Below the pieces are notes generated by a model, which saw only the letters and a program-made list of their open reading frames with translations, ran no database searches and had not been told where the DNA came from. Positions 1-7,299 of a DNA stretch of 32,010 bases are shown here, piece by piece. Source of the DNA: Ignavibacteriota bacterium (GTDB lineage: Bacteria > Bacteroidota > Ignavibacteria > Kapaibacteriales > UBA2268); the NCBI GenBank assembly GCA_016219595.1, contig JACRLY010000048.1, positions 1 through 32,010 on the forward strand. Direction: 5' to 3'. The stretch's first letter is position 1. Each line of letters opens with the position of its first letter. The position numbers and the translations under genes are program-made.

Positions 1-1
1 T

Positions 2-1282
2 GAAGGAATGACAGATATTCCTCTCACTTTCTTTTTTATTCTTACATTTTGGAGTATTATTAAGCTAAGAGAAGCCGGAGAAAGAAAGAAAATTATTTTA
101 TTTGCTTCAATCTTTACCATTGGTTTCGCTTGTGCATTAATGACAAAAATTGTAATATCATTTCTTCCTTTATTATTTATTTTACCATTATTTTTTGATA
201 AGGGCAATAAGAAATGGTATATGGTAATTGCTTCGATTATAGCTATAGCACTTGCCTCTCCATGGTATATTTATATGAGTATTCAACATGGAGCTACTTT
301 TTATAAGGCATTGCTCGTACCTCATATTTATTCTGTTGTTGAAACAAATAGTCCGAAGCTTGGACCTCTATATTTTCTTAACCAATTATTAGTGTCTAAT
401 CCATTTATTTTATTTTCCTTCATATTAATTATTTTATTATTATTCAAAAATACAAGAACAAAATTGCTTGAATCAGTAAAAATTCACAACATATTATTTG
501 CATCTTTACTTTGGTTTCTGATAACATTTATAATTCTTTCATTAGCGAAAACAAAAATGATGCATTATTCAGTTTATATGGTACCACCGGCGATTTTGAT
601 TTCAGTAGTTTTTATTGAAAACATGAATTTAATAATAAAGAATGGTAGATTAATTTGGGTTTTATTTATAATTTTAATTGTATTAATTGCATGGTCATTC
701 AATATCAGTATAAGACAAGATTTCAAAATAATATTTACTGATTTTCACTTTTCAACCAATGTATTAGTACTAATTTCTTTTATTTTGATTTCATTGGTTA
801 TAATCGTTTTTCTAAAGGGTAAAATAATCCAAAAATTAACAGTTAGATTTATTACACCTTTTATATTTATTTGTACTATTGTGTTAGTGGCAAATATTAT
901 TGTTTTGAATTCTTATTACAGGTTAGGGCACTCTTATGGAGCAAAAAAGGCTTCAAGTTATGTATTAAAATCAAATGATGTTTCTTTCATATATTTATAT
1001 CACGAAGCAACATCATCGGAATCATTAAATCCTCAGCTTGCATGGTACACAAAGGGAATTATGAACAATTGGGTGAAGGGAAAATCATGTAAAATATACT
1101 CTTTGCCATTAAATACAAACATTAGTGATACTTTAGATAAAATGAAATCATTAAAGGAAAATATTGTTATTTATTATAAGCCGAAGGAAGAAGAATTTAC
1201 GAAAATTGTTTGTGATAATGTTTCAAAAGAATGGACTAAAATTACATATTGTGACAGGTATATCGTTTTCAGAAGGAAGTGA
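2..1282 (+). CDS. ArnT/PMT-like membrane glycosyltransferase, 3' part (5' end outside window)
   Basis: The reading frame is open to the left edge. The first Met (base 8) lies inside the stretch E-G-M-T-D-I-P-L-T-F-F, which matches the conserved loop before a membrane helix in GT39/GT83 (PMT_2) glycosyltransferases, so the true start is upstream. About 425 residues remain: eight or more hydrophobic helices, then a soluble tail from about residue 310. The family transfers sugars from polyprenyl-phosphate carriers to lipid, glycan or protein acceptors on the outer face of the inner membrane. The catalytic first-loop Asp would be outside the window, so activity cannot be judged. The stop codon overlaps the next gene's possible GTG start, suggesting one transcript with the methyltransferase. 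The acceptor is unknown. Confidence 0.8.
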   Translation, partial: EGMTDIPLTFFFILTFWSIIKLREAGERKKIILFASIFTIGFACALMTKIVISFLPLLFILPLFFDKGNKKWYMVIASIIAIALASPWYIYMSIQHGATFYKALLVPHIYSVVETNSPKLGPLYFLNQLLVSNPFILFSFILIILLLFKNTRTKLLESVKIHNILFASLLWFLITFIILSLAKTKMMHYSVYMVPPAILISVVFIENMNLIIKNGRLIWVLFIILIVLIAWSFNISIRQDFKIIFTDFHFSTNVLVLISFILISLVIIVFLKGKIIQKLTVRFITPFIFICTIVLVANIIVLNSYYRLGHSYGAKKASSYVLKSNDVSFIYLYHEATSSESLNPQLAWYTKGIMNNWVKGKSCKIYSLPLNTNISDTLDKMKSLKENIVIYYKPKEEEFTKIVCDNVSKEWTKITYCDRYIVFRRK

Positions 1283-1290
1283 ATAAATTT

Positions 1291-2163
1291 ATGAATTTTA
1301 ATAAAAATATTTTAATATGCCCGGATTGCGGTTCGGATTTGAATGATGAAGCAGGCAAACTTGTTTGTTTGTCATGCAAAAAGGAATATGGAATTAAAAG
1401 TGGAATACCTCATCTATATCCAAACAATTTCATTGCCAATGAAAGGAATATGGATTATGTCGAGCATTATAAATTCGATGGTGAATACTATGATTATTTC
1501 GAAGGCAGAAGCTGTAAGGCTACGGGACATGACGAAAGAAGACTGAGGGAATATATTCTTTCAAAAATTCCTAAGACATCCAGGAAAATACTCGATGTCG
1601 GGTCAGGCGGCGGATGGCTTGCTAAAGCTCTTTCAAAAAGTAATGTAGAATTAGTATCATTTGATATTTCACCGAATAATGTAGAAAATATTTTGAAATT
1701 AAATCCATTTGAATATCATATAGGAATTGTGGGAGATGCTTTAAATCCTCCATTCAGAAAGGGTATATTTGACTGCATTATATCTGCTGAAGTTATAGAA
1801 CATACCGTAGAACCTAAATTATTTATACAAGGATTGCTCCCTCTTTTGAAACCGGGCGGTGCATTAATCATCAGCACACCCTATAAAGAAAAAATTCAAT
1901 ATTCAATATGTACACATTGCAACAAGCCTACACCACACAATGCACATTTGCACTCATTTGACGAGTACAAACTAAGAGACCTTGTAGATGAAAATAAGGT
2001 TGATTATAACTATTTTACGTTTGGCAATAAGTTGCTTCATCATGCAAGAACTTACGTGCTGCTGCAGTATTTACCTTTGAGCTTATGGAAAATTGTTGAC
2101 AAGATTGCGAATTTAATAATTAACAGAAAAGAGCATATTGTTTTATTTTACAAATTAAATTAA
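1291..2163 (+). CDS. class I SAM methyltransferase with N-terminal zinc ribbon
   Basis: The N-terminus has a Trm112-like zinc ribbon: C-P-D-C-G, then C-L-S-C, then a G-I-P-H-L-Y motif typical of these small domains. A type-11 methyltransferase domain follows, with motif I I-L-D-V-G-S-G-G-G near residue 100 and L-K-P-G-G-A-L-I-I-S-T-P in the late strands. A later C-T-H-C / H-A-H-L-H-S segment resembles a subset of methyltransferases from surface-polysaccharide clusters, and the glycosyltransferase upstream fits that. Two starts are possible: GTG at 1279, overlapping the upstream stop, or ATG at 1291 with AGAAGGA about 13 bases ahead. I chose ATG because GTG would sit only one base from the Shine-Dalgarno. 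The substrate is unknown. Confidence 0.8.
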   Translation: MNFNKNILICPDCGSDLNDEAGKLVCLSCKKEYGIKSGIPHLYPNNFIANERNMDYVEHYKFDGEYYDYFEGRSCKATGHDERRLREYILSKIPKTSRKILDVGSGGGWLAKALSKSNVELVSFDISPNNVENILKLNPFEYHIGIVGDALNPPFRKGIFDCIISAEVIEHTVEPKLFIQGLLPLLKPGGALIISTPYKEKIQYSICTHCNKPTPHNAHLHSFDEYKLRDLVDENKVDYNYFTFGNKLLHHARTYVLLQYLPLSLWKIVDKIANLIINRKEHIVLFYKLN

Positions 2164-2195
2164 TACAATAGGTACAATTTCAAATCAACTTTATT

Positions 2196-3125
2196 CTATT
2201 TCCTAATTGACTTTAATTTTTCGAATAATTCTTTTTCTTCGGGAGACAAATTGGTTGGAATATTTATTAATATCTTAGCGTATAAATCTCCTCTTTCGGC
2301 AGGATTATTATATTTCGGCATACCCTGGTTTTTTAATTTCAGTAATGCACCGTTTTGTGTCCCTGCAGGTAATTTCAAATTGATAGTCGCACCAAAAGTT
2401 TTAAGTTTTGATGTGCCTCCTAAAATTGCTTTGTATAAATCAACAGGAACTTCAATATAAAGGTCATCTCCTTTTCTTTCAACCTTATTGTGTGGCTTGA
2501 TATGGATTTTAATAATCAAATCACCAGTAATGCCTCCATGCTTTCCTGTAGAACCTTTCCCAGTGATTTTAAGAATTTGTCCATCTGATACACCCGGTTT
2601 TATTTTCAGGTCGATTTTCTGCTCGTCAATTTCAAGGATTCTCTGTGTACCGCTGAAGGCTTCAGCTAAAGTAATATCAATGTCAATTATTGTGTCAGTA
2701 CCTTTTTTTGGAGTTTGCCTGAATCCTGTATTCTGTGAGAATCCTTCACCGAAAATATTTTTAAAAAAATCAGATACATTACCTGATTCAAACATATCTC
2801 CAAAATTTCCGAATCCTTTCGATTTTCTTCTTCCGGAATCTGGTCTTGAACTGAACCATTCTGACCAGTCGAAATCCTGAGTATTACCTCCTGTTCTCCT
2901 GAATGAATTCCATGATGAACCGAGATTATCATACTTTTTTCTTTTTTCCGGATCGCTCAATACTTCATAAGCTTCGCTGATTTCCTTGAATTTATTTTCA
3001 GCATCTTTTCCTTTGTTTCGGTCAGGGTGGTATTTAACAGCAAGCGAACGGAATGCTTTTTTGATTTCATCAATCGATGCATTCTTATTAACACCAAGTA
3101 TTTTATAATAATCTTTAAAATCCAT
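2196..3125 (-). CDS. cbpA: CbpA-type DnaJ co-chaperone (J domain, no zinc finger)
   Basis: This 309-residue protein has a J domain at residues 4-70 with H-P-D at 33-35, the motif that stimulates the DnaK ATPase. A Gly/Phe-rich linker follows to about residue 140, then the two beta-barrel substrate-binding domains ([11 protein letters not shown] and [12 protein letters not shown]). The four CxxCxGxG zinc repeats of true DnaJ are absent, which places it in the class II/CbpA group. It likely acts in the cytosol with DnaK, and some members also bind curved DNA. It stands alone between the convergent methyltransferase and phosphofructokinase. It could be annotated simply as a DnaJ C-terminal domain protein. 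Confidence 0.88.
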   Translation of the reverse strand: MDFKDYYKILGVNKNASIDEIKKAFRSLAVKYHPDRNKGKDAENKFKEISEAYEVLSDPEKRKKYDNLGSSWNSFRRTGGNTQDFDWSEWFSSRPDSGRRKSKGFGNFGDMFESGNVSDFFKNIFGEGFSQNTGFRQTPKKGTDTIIDIDITLAEAFSGTQRILEIDEQKIDLKIKPGVSDGQILKITGKGSTGKHGGITGDLIIKIHIKPHNKVERKGDDLYIEVPVDLYKAILGGTSKLKTFGATINLKLPAGTQNGALLKLKNQGMPKYNNPAERGDLYAKILINIPTNLSPEEKELFEKLKSIRK

Positions 3126-3163
3126 TGCTATTTCTTAATTTAAAATTATAAATTGAAATTTAC

Positions 3164-4372
3164 TTACATATACCTGTGAACAGGTCCCTGGTGTTTAATG
3201 AATTTTGGTTTATACTCGCCGCCTTTTCTGCCAAAGCAAACACCAAGTGCCTCGTAAAATTCTATTTCGTTTGTATCAATAAATCTTTGCCTTATTGCTT
3301 CATAAGTCGGGATATAAATGATTTTGTCATGCTCTACATCGACAACTGTTACACCTGAAATACTATTTACAAGCAACAATACTGCTGCTCCACCGCCTTG
3401 CTTTCCGAAAGCTACGTCATAACTTGTAGTGCCACCAGACCTGACGAGATGACCAAGAGCTATTTCCCTGATTTCGGGATACTCGTAAATGCCCTGAACA
3501 TATATTCCTTCCTTTTTGAGAACATCTTCCCAGTCTGAATCCTGCTTCATATAAAATTCAAGCTGTTTCCTGATGTATTGACCAACACCTGTTAGTTTTT
3601 GGTGACCGAATGAATCCTGAACAGATAAATCCGTAAAATATCTGCCTTCTTTGTCTTTAACTCCTTCGGCAGCGACAATTATATAAGTTGAACCTTTTAC
3701 ATCACTTGATACTAACCTGTTAATATAAGTCTCTTTGAAATGCTGGTAAAGTATTTCGTAATCAACATTTATTTCAGGTATGAGAATGGCATCGGCATCT
3801 GCACCTATGCCTCCTCTGAATGCAGTGTGTCCTGCATATCTTCCGAATACTTCTATTACCAAAGCCCTGTTGTGAGTTAATCCTGTAGTTCTCAATTCTG
3901 CAGTAAATCTTGAGATTCGATTAATAGTCGAATCGCCGCCTACTGAATAAGATTGAAGGTCAAGGTCCATCGTTTTCGGGACATGGACACAGCTTATTCC
4001 CTTACTTACCAAATCAACGACAACAGAACCTGTATCATCACCTCCTGCAATTATGAGACCATCAATGCCGTGCATCTTCAAGCCGGCTTTGATTTTTTCA
4101 TATTTCTGCTCATCTTTGATTTTTGAAATTTTCACACGGGAATGGCCTGCCTCAGAGCCGGCAACTTCAGAGCTAATCTTGTCTGCCCTTGCCTTGTCAA
4201 TGACAACCGGTACGAGAGTAGTCAGATTGTAAAGTCCTGCATACCCATTCGGAATGATGCATATTTCAATTCCGAGATGATGTGCCATTCGTGCAGCTCC
4301 GTTAATAACGGCATTCAATCCGCCGCAATCACCACCACTGGTTATAACACCGATTTTTTTGATTCCGTTCAT
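3164..4372 (-). CDS. 6-phosphofructokinase with pyrophosphate-type active site
   Basis: This 402-residue protein belongs to the PfkA superfamily and phosphorylates fructose-6-phosphate in glycolysis. The N-terminal phosphate-donor loop T-S-G-G-D-C-G-G-L-N lies at 11-20. The donor-discriminating motif at 110-114 is G-G-D-D-T, and the catalytic segment at 132-138 is P-K-T-M-D-L-D. In characterised family members Asp in the first position and Lys in PKT go with pyrophosphate use, while ATP enzymes carry G-G-D-G and P-G-T. I therefore infer a reversible PPi-dependent enzyme. The usual D-N-D is D-L-D here, although the catalytic Asp is kept. The sugar-phosphate segment E-V-F-G-R-Y-A-G-H-T-A is intact. 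The gene follows cbpA at 38 bases on the same strand but is transcribed first. Confidence 0.85.
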   Translation of the reverse strand: MNGIKKIGVITSGGDCGGLNAVINGAARMAHHLGIEICIIPNGYAGLYNLTTLVPVVIDKARADKISSEVAGSEAGHSRVKISKIKDEQKYEKIKAGLKMHGIDGLIIAGGDDTGSVVVDLVSKGISCVHVPKTMDLDLQSYSVGGDSTINRISRFTAELRTTGLTHNRALVIEVFGRYAGHTAFRGGIGADADAILIPEINVDYEILYQHFKETYINRLVSSDVKGSTYIIVAAEGVKDKEGRYFTDLSVQDSFGHQKLTGVGQYIRKQLEFYMKQDSDWEDVLKKEGIYVQGIYEYPEIREIALGHLVRSGGTTSYDVAFGKQGGGAAVLLLVNSISGVTVVDVEHDKIIYIPTYEAIRQRFIDTNEIEFYEALGVCFGRKGGEYKPKFIKHQGPVHRYM

Positions 4373-4553
4373 AAATTTTTAACCCTTAAAGGAATTTATT
4401 TTCAGTAAACACTTAAGATACAAAACTAATAAATGATTTGGAAATAGTGGGTAATTTGAAGCAATACAAATTAATGACCCTTTTTTAATTTTTTATTCCA
4501 CTTCAATCAGATATTTTTGAATTTCTGTTTATTTACAATAATTTATTAAGATT

Positions 4554-5381
4554 ATGAAGAATAATCCTATAGGTGTATTTGATTCGGGGATTGGCGGTTT
4601 GAGTGTACTAAAACAGTTCATTCGCTTTCTGCCTTTTGAAAGATACGTATATCTTGGCGATACGGCACGAGTACCTTATGGCAACAGGTCGCCTGAAACA
4701 GTGAAAAGATATGCAAGGGAAAGCACGAAGTTCTTGCTCGACCGAGACGTTAAGTTGATTGTAGTTGCTTGTAACACTGTGTCTGCAGTAGCCCTGGATG
4801 TTGTCAGTGAGTTGTCAAATGTCCCTGTAATTGGTATGATATATCCTGCGGCAGTAGCGGCATTAAGAGCATCAATTAATAAGAAAATCGGGGTAATCGG
4901 AACGAGAGCGACAATTAACAGCAATGCTTATACTGATGAGATTCATAAGTTAAGCAATGGTGATAAAATTAATGTCATTTCACAGGCGTGTCCTTTGTTT
5001 GTTCCGATAATTGAAGAGGGCTGGCTTGACCATCCTGCAACCAAGTTAATAATCGAGGAATATATTTCAACTCTAAAAGCCGAAAAAATAGATACACTGG
5101 TTTTGGGTTGTACTCATTATCCATTGCTTAAACAATTATTAACAGAGATGATGCCCGGTATATCATTGATTGATTCGGGTGAACACGCCGCAGTAATGGC
5201 TGTCAGGATGTTAGCCGGACAAGAAAGATTAGTCGAAGAAAAAGAAGTTTATGTTCAAAAACCTGAAATCGAATTTTATGTTACAGATATCCCTTCGACA
5301 TTTTATGATATAGCACAAAGTTTTTTGGGATTTAAAGTGGAAAGTCCACAGATAGTAAGTATAGGGAGTTTGATAAAATAG
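4554..5381 (+). CDS. murI: glutamate racemase
   Basis: This 275-residue protein interconverts L- and D-glutamate for peptidoglycan synthesis in the cytosol. Hallmarks of the Asp/Glu racemase fold are present: G-V-F-D-S-G-I-G-G-L-S-V-L at 7-19 and both catalytic cysteines, Cys73 in V-A-C-N-T-V-S-A and Cys186 in L-G-C-T-H-Y-P-L-L. The D-T-A-R-V-P-Y-G motif at 36-43 is also typical. Length is normal. The short-chain dehydrogenase begins two bases after the stop, so the two genes are almost certainly co-transcribed. The ATG start gives the family's normal N-terminus. Confidence 0.95.
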   Translation: MKNNPIGVFDSGIGGLSVLKQFIRFLPFERYVYLGDTARVPYGNRSPETVKRYARESTKFLLDRDVKLIVVACNTVSAVALDVVSELSNVPVIGMIYPAAVAALRASINKKIGVIGTRATINSNAYTDEIHKLSNGDKINVISQACPLFVPIIEEGWLDHPATKLIIEEYISTLKAEKIDTLVLGCTHYPLLKQLLTEMMPGISLIDSGEHAAVMAVRMLAGQERLVEEKEVYVQKPEIEFYVTDIPSTFYDIAQSFLGFKVESPQIVSIGSLIK

Positions 5382-5382
5382 T

Positions 5383-6150
5383 ATGGATTTAAAGGGAAAG
5401 ATAATTTTAATAACAGGTGCTTCTGCGGGAATAGGAGAAGCATGTGCAGAGGTGTTTGCCGAAGAAGGAGCAATGCTAATCCTTCTTGCAAGAAGGAAAA
5501 ATAAGCTCGATGAATTATCGAAAATAATCAAAGAAAAAAATAAAGTTGAAATTCTGAATATCGAATGTGATGTCAGAAATAGAAAAGATGTAGAAAAATG
5601 TATAAAAGAATTACCTGACAAATTTAAAAACATTGACATTCTGATTAATAATGCAGGACTGGCAAGAGGTATGAATAAGATTCAGGAAGGAAGCTTTGAT
5701 GATTGGGATGAAATGCTCGATACGAACATCAAAGGATTACTCAATGTTTCAAGATTCGTATTGCCGGGAATGGTTGAAAGAAAATCAGGTCATGTTGTGA
5801 ATATCGGTTCATTAGCAGGCAGGGAAGTTTATCCTAACGGAAATGTTTATTGCAGTACAAAACATGCTGTGAAAGCATTATCGAAAGGAATGATAATTGA
5901 TTTAAACGGTACAGGAGTAAAAGTTACAAACCTTGACCCCGGGCTTGTGGAAACCGAATTTTCGGAAGTAAGGTTTCGTGGAGATACTGAAAAAGCAAAG
6001 AAAATATACCAGGGATATACTCCGCTTACATCAAGGGATATAGCAGAAGTGGCATTATTTTGTGTAACCCGCCCACAGCATGTGATGATTCAGGATATAA
6101 TGGTAACACCGACAGACCAGGCAACTGCATTGATATTGAATAAGAAATAG
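5383..6150 (+). CDS. short-chain dehydrogenase/reductase, YdfG-like
   Basis: This 255-residue classical SDR has the Rossmann cofactor motif T-G-A-S-A-G-I-G at 11-18, N-N-A-G near residue 88 and the catalytic Ser plus Y-x-x-x-K (S-L-A-G ... Y-C-S-T-K) near 138-155. The A-R-R-K-N-K-L segment after strand 2 fits NADP(H) preference. Overall pattern, including the D-P-G-L-V-E-T-E-F-S segment, resembles YdfG-type 3-hydroxy acid/serine dehydrogenases, so an NADP-dependent oxidation of a beta-hydroxy acid is plausible. The exact substrate cannot be read. The gene starts two bases after murI, suggesting translational coupling, and ends ten bases before the convergent toxin gene. Confidence 0.88.
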   Translation: MDLKGKIILITGASAGIGEACAEVFAEEGAMLILLARRKNKLDELSKIIKEKNKVEILNIECDVRNRKDVEKCIKELPDKFKNIDILINNAGLARGMNKIQEGSFDDWDEMLDTNIKGLLNVSRFVLPGMVERKSGHVVNIGSLAGREVYPNGNVYCSTKHAVKALSKGMIIDLNGTGVKVTNLDPGLVETEFSEVRFRGDTEKAKKIYQGYTPLTSRDIAEVALFCVTRPQHVMIQDIMVTPTDQATALILNKK

Positions 6151-6160
6151 AAGTAGTTAT

Positions 6161-6496
6161 TTATTCGAAAAATAGTTGTAATTCTTTTTTAAAACTATTT
6201 ATATCATTATCAGATAATCTTCCCAATTTTTTATTGATAATAAAATTGGAAATAGTTGCAAATTTCATTCTGATTAATGATGGTTTTGGTAGTGATGCTT
6301 TTTCCCAATCTTTAATTAAATAATCTCCAATTTTGTAATCAGTATTCAAATTACTGGTTATGAAAGCAATAATAATATCATTTGATTTATTATATTCTTT
6401 TGGAGAAATTATTAATCCGGGTCTTTTCTTTGATAATGATAAATCAGTAAATGGAAAAGGAACAAGAACTATATCCCATTGATTATAAAGTATCAT
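6161..6496 (-). CDS. MazF/PemK-family toxin
   Basis: This 111-residue protein begins with the typical family signature: G/W-D-I-V-L-V-P-F-P-F-T-D-L followed by K-K-R-P-G-L-I-I-S. The conserved Arg and Pro of the RNase active-site loop are present. Family members are ribosome-independent mRNA interferases held inactive by a cognate antitoxin. The N-terminus overlaps the antitoxin gene by 14 bases, the classic antitoxin-first arrangement. The C-terminal half (residues 60-111) is less conserved but in place. It is convergent with the SDR gene. Cleavage specificity cannot be predicted. Confidence 0.85.
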   Translation of the reverse strand: MILYNQWDIVLVPFPFTDLSLSKKRPGLIISPKEYNKSNDIIIAFITSNLNTDYKIGDYLIKDWEKASLPKPSLIRMKFATISNFIINKKLGRLSDNDINSFKKELQLFFE

Positions 6497-6680
6497 ACAC
6501 AGAATCTTCTTTGTTATCCCACTCTTTAAATGAATTTTCGGAAAGTCTCATTGAATCGTAAGAATCAAATACTTCCATATCATCAATCAATGTTACTATT
6601 GCTTTTGAGTATTTAATATTGCCTGGTTTTTCAAGTAATATGATATTACCTTCGTCATATATTGCTTTTATAGTTGTCAT
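6483..6680 (-). CDS. antitoxin partner of the MazF/PemK toxin
   Basis: This is a 65-residue protein directly upstream of, and overlapping, the toxin gene. Residues 1-33 read like the small beta domain of AF2212/DUF104- or DUF2281-type antitoxins (M-T-T-I-K-A-I-Y-D-E-G then L-L-E-K-P). The tail S-F-K-E-W-D-N-K-E-D-S-V-Y-D-T-L is an acidic Trp-containing strip typical of MazE-like toxin-neutralising ends. Inference: it binds the toxin through the tail and represses its own promoter through the N-terminal domain. Assignment rests mostly on position and the tail. Confidence 0.78.
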   Translation of the reverse strand: MTTIKAIYDEGNIILLEKPGNIKYSKAIVTLIDDMEVFDSYDSMRLSENSFKEWDNKEDSVYDTL

Positions 6681-6750
6681 ACATTATTCCAATAATTTTT
6701 TTATAAATAACATATATCGTGATAAATTATTGTAATATTAAATGGTAATG

Positions 6751-7104
6751 TTAGAAGTAATGGCTAATAATTAAATAAATAAATAAAATTATTTGCGGAG
6801 AGGGCGAGATTCGAACTCGCGATAGCCTTTTACAACTATGTCCCGATTGCAATCGGGTTGCTTCAGCCATAATAATCTTTTCAATATAATTTTTGTTCTT
6901 ATAACTTTTCAGTTTCTTTTCTAATTTAAGTGACTCAATTCTACTTGCACATCCCTTAGTATATACAATATTCCATGGTCCTTTTCCTTTTGTGTATTTC
7001 GATTGTCCTGAATTGTGCCGATGTAATCTTTCTTCAAGATTTTGAGTTTGACCAATGTAATATTTTCCAGTGGATTTGCTTTTTAGTATATAAACTATGT
7101 ACAT
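6751..7104 (-). CDS. GIY-YIG nuclease with tRNA-derived C-terminal tail
   Basis: This 117-residue protein has a complete UPF0213-like GIY-YIG domain in residues 1-80: V-Y-I-L, Y-Y-I-G-Q-T, the catalytic Arg in E-R-L-H-R-H-N and the metal-binding Glu in S-R-I-E-S-L-K-L-E-K-K-L. From about residue 82 (M-A-E-A-T-R-L-Q-S-G) to about 107 (V-R-I-S-P-S-P) the reading frame runs through a damaged copy of the 3' part of tRNA-Ser, so the tail is translated tRNA sequence. The start codon lies 18 bases beyond the tRNA-Ser(GCU) 3' end on the same strand, so the gene may be read from the tRNA promoter. Single-domain GIY-YIG proteins of this kind are common but poorly characterised. DNA cleavage is inferred from motifs only. 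Confidence 0.85.
   Translation of the reverse strand: MYIVYILKSKSTGKYYIGQTQNLEERLHRHNSGQSKYTKGKGPWNIVYTKGCASRIESLKLEKKLKSYKNKNYIEKIIMAEATRLQSGHSCKRLSRVRISPSPQIILFIYLIISHYF
6794..6869 (-). pseudogene. partial tRNA-Ser copy (3' three-quarters, altered anticodon arm)
   Basis: Reading the minus strand, this begins at GGCTGAAG of the D arm and ends with CCTCTCCGCA. The acceptor 3' strand, T arm and long variable arm are identical to the intact tRNA-Ser at 7125-7213. The anticodon stem-loop is replaced by the palindrome CCCGATTGCAATCGGG (16 bases, 6842-6857), which would fold as a 5-bp stem with only six loop bases. The 5' acceptor strand is missing, so it cannot form a tRNA. It lies inside the 3' end of the nuclease gene. 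Confidence 0.85.
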
Positions 7105-7169
7105 AAAAATACAGTATTAATCTGCGGAGAGGGCGAGATTCGAACTCGCGATAGCCTTTTACAACTATG
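6794..7169. repeat. 47-bp direct repeat bracketing the GIY-YIG gene
   Basis: Bases 6794-6840 and 7123-7169 are identical over 47 bp. The sequence is the tRNA-Ser 3' end from two bases beyond the discriminator back into the variable arm. The repeat period of 329 bp is almost exactly the nuclease gene plus its short leader. This resembles the attachment-site duplication left when an element enters a tRNA 3' end, but no integrase is present. Confidence 0.9.
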
Positions 7170-7213
7170 ACGGTTTAGCAAACCGTTGCCTTCAGCCACT
7201 CGGCCACCTCTCC
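7125..7213 (-). tRNA. tRNA-Ser(GCU)
   Basis: The minus strand folds as a class II tRNA: 7-bp acceptor GGAGAGG/CCTCTCC with discriminator G, D arm GCCGAG...GGCTGAAGGC, anticodon stem ACGGT/ACCGT around loop TTGCTAA (anticodon GCT), a long variable arm (AGTTGTAAAAGGCTAT) and T loop TTCGAAT in a GCGAG/CTCGC stem. The long variable arm and G discriminator are serine identity elements. CCA is not encoded (the 3' flank reads CAG). It decodes AGC and AGU. Confidence 0.95.
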
Positions 7214-7299
7214 GTTTGACTAAAATTAGGATTTCAAAAATACGATAAAATGAAAGATTTAAAAAATTTTATTTCAAATTATCAATTTAAACAATAGCC

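Noticed and set aside
2488-2880. 130-codon plus-strand frame across the cbpA gene
   Set aside because: Opposite to a well-conserved J-domain protein; Pro/Ser/Cys-rich translation with no family pattern.
6751-7213. A classical integrative element at tRNA-Ser
   Set aside because: No integrase, relaxase or phage gene lies between the repeats and the insert is only about 330 bp, so a standard genomic island is not supported.
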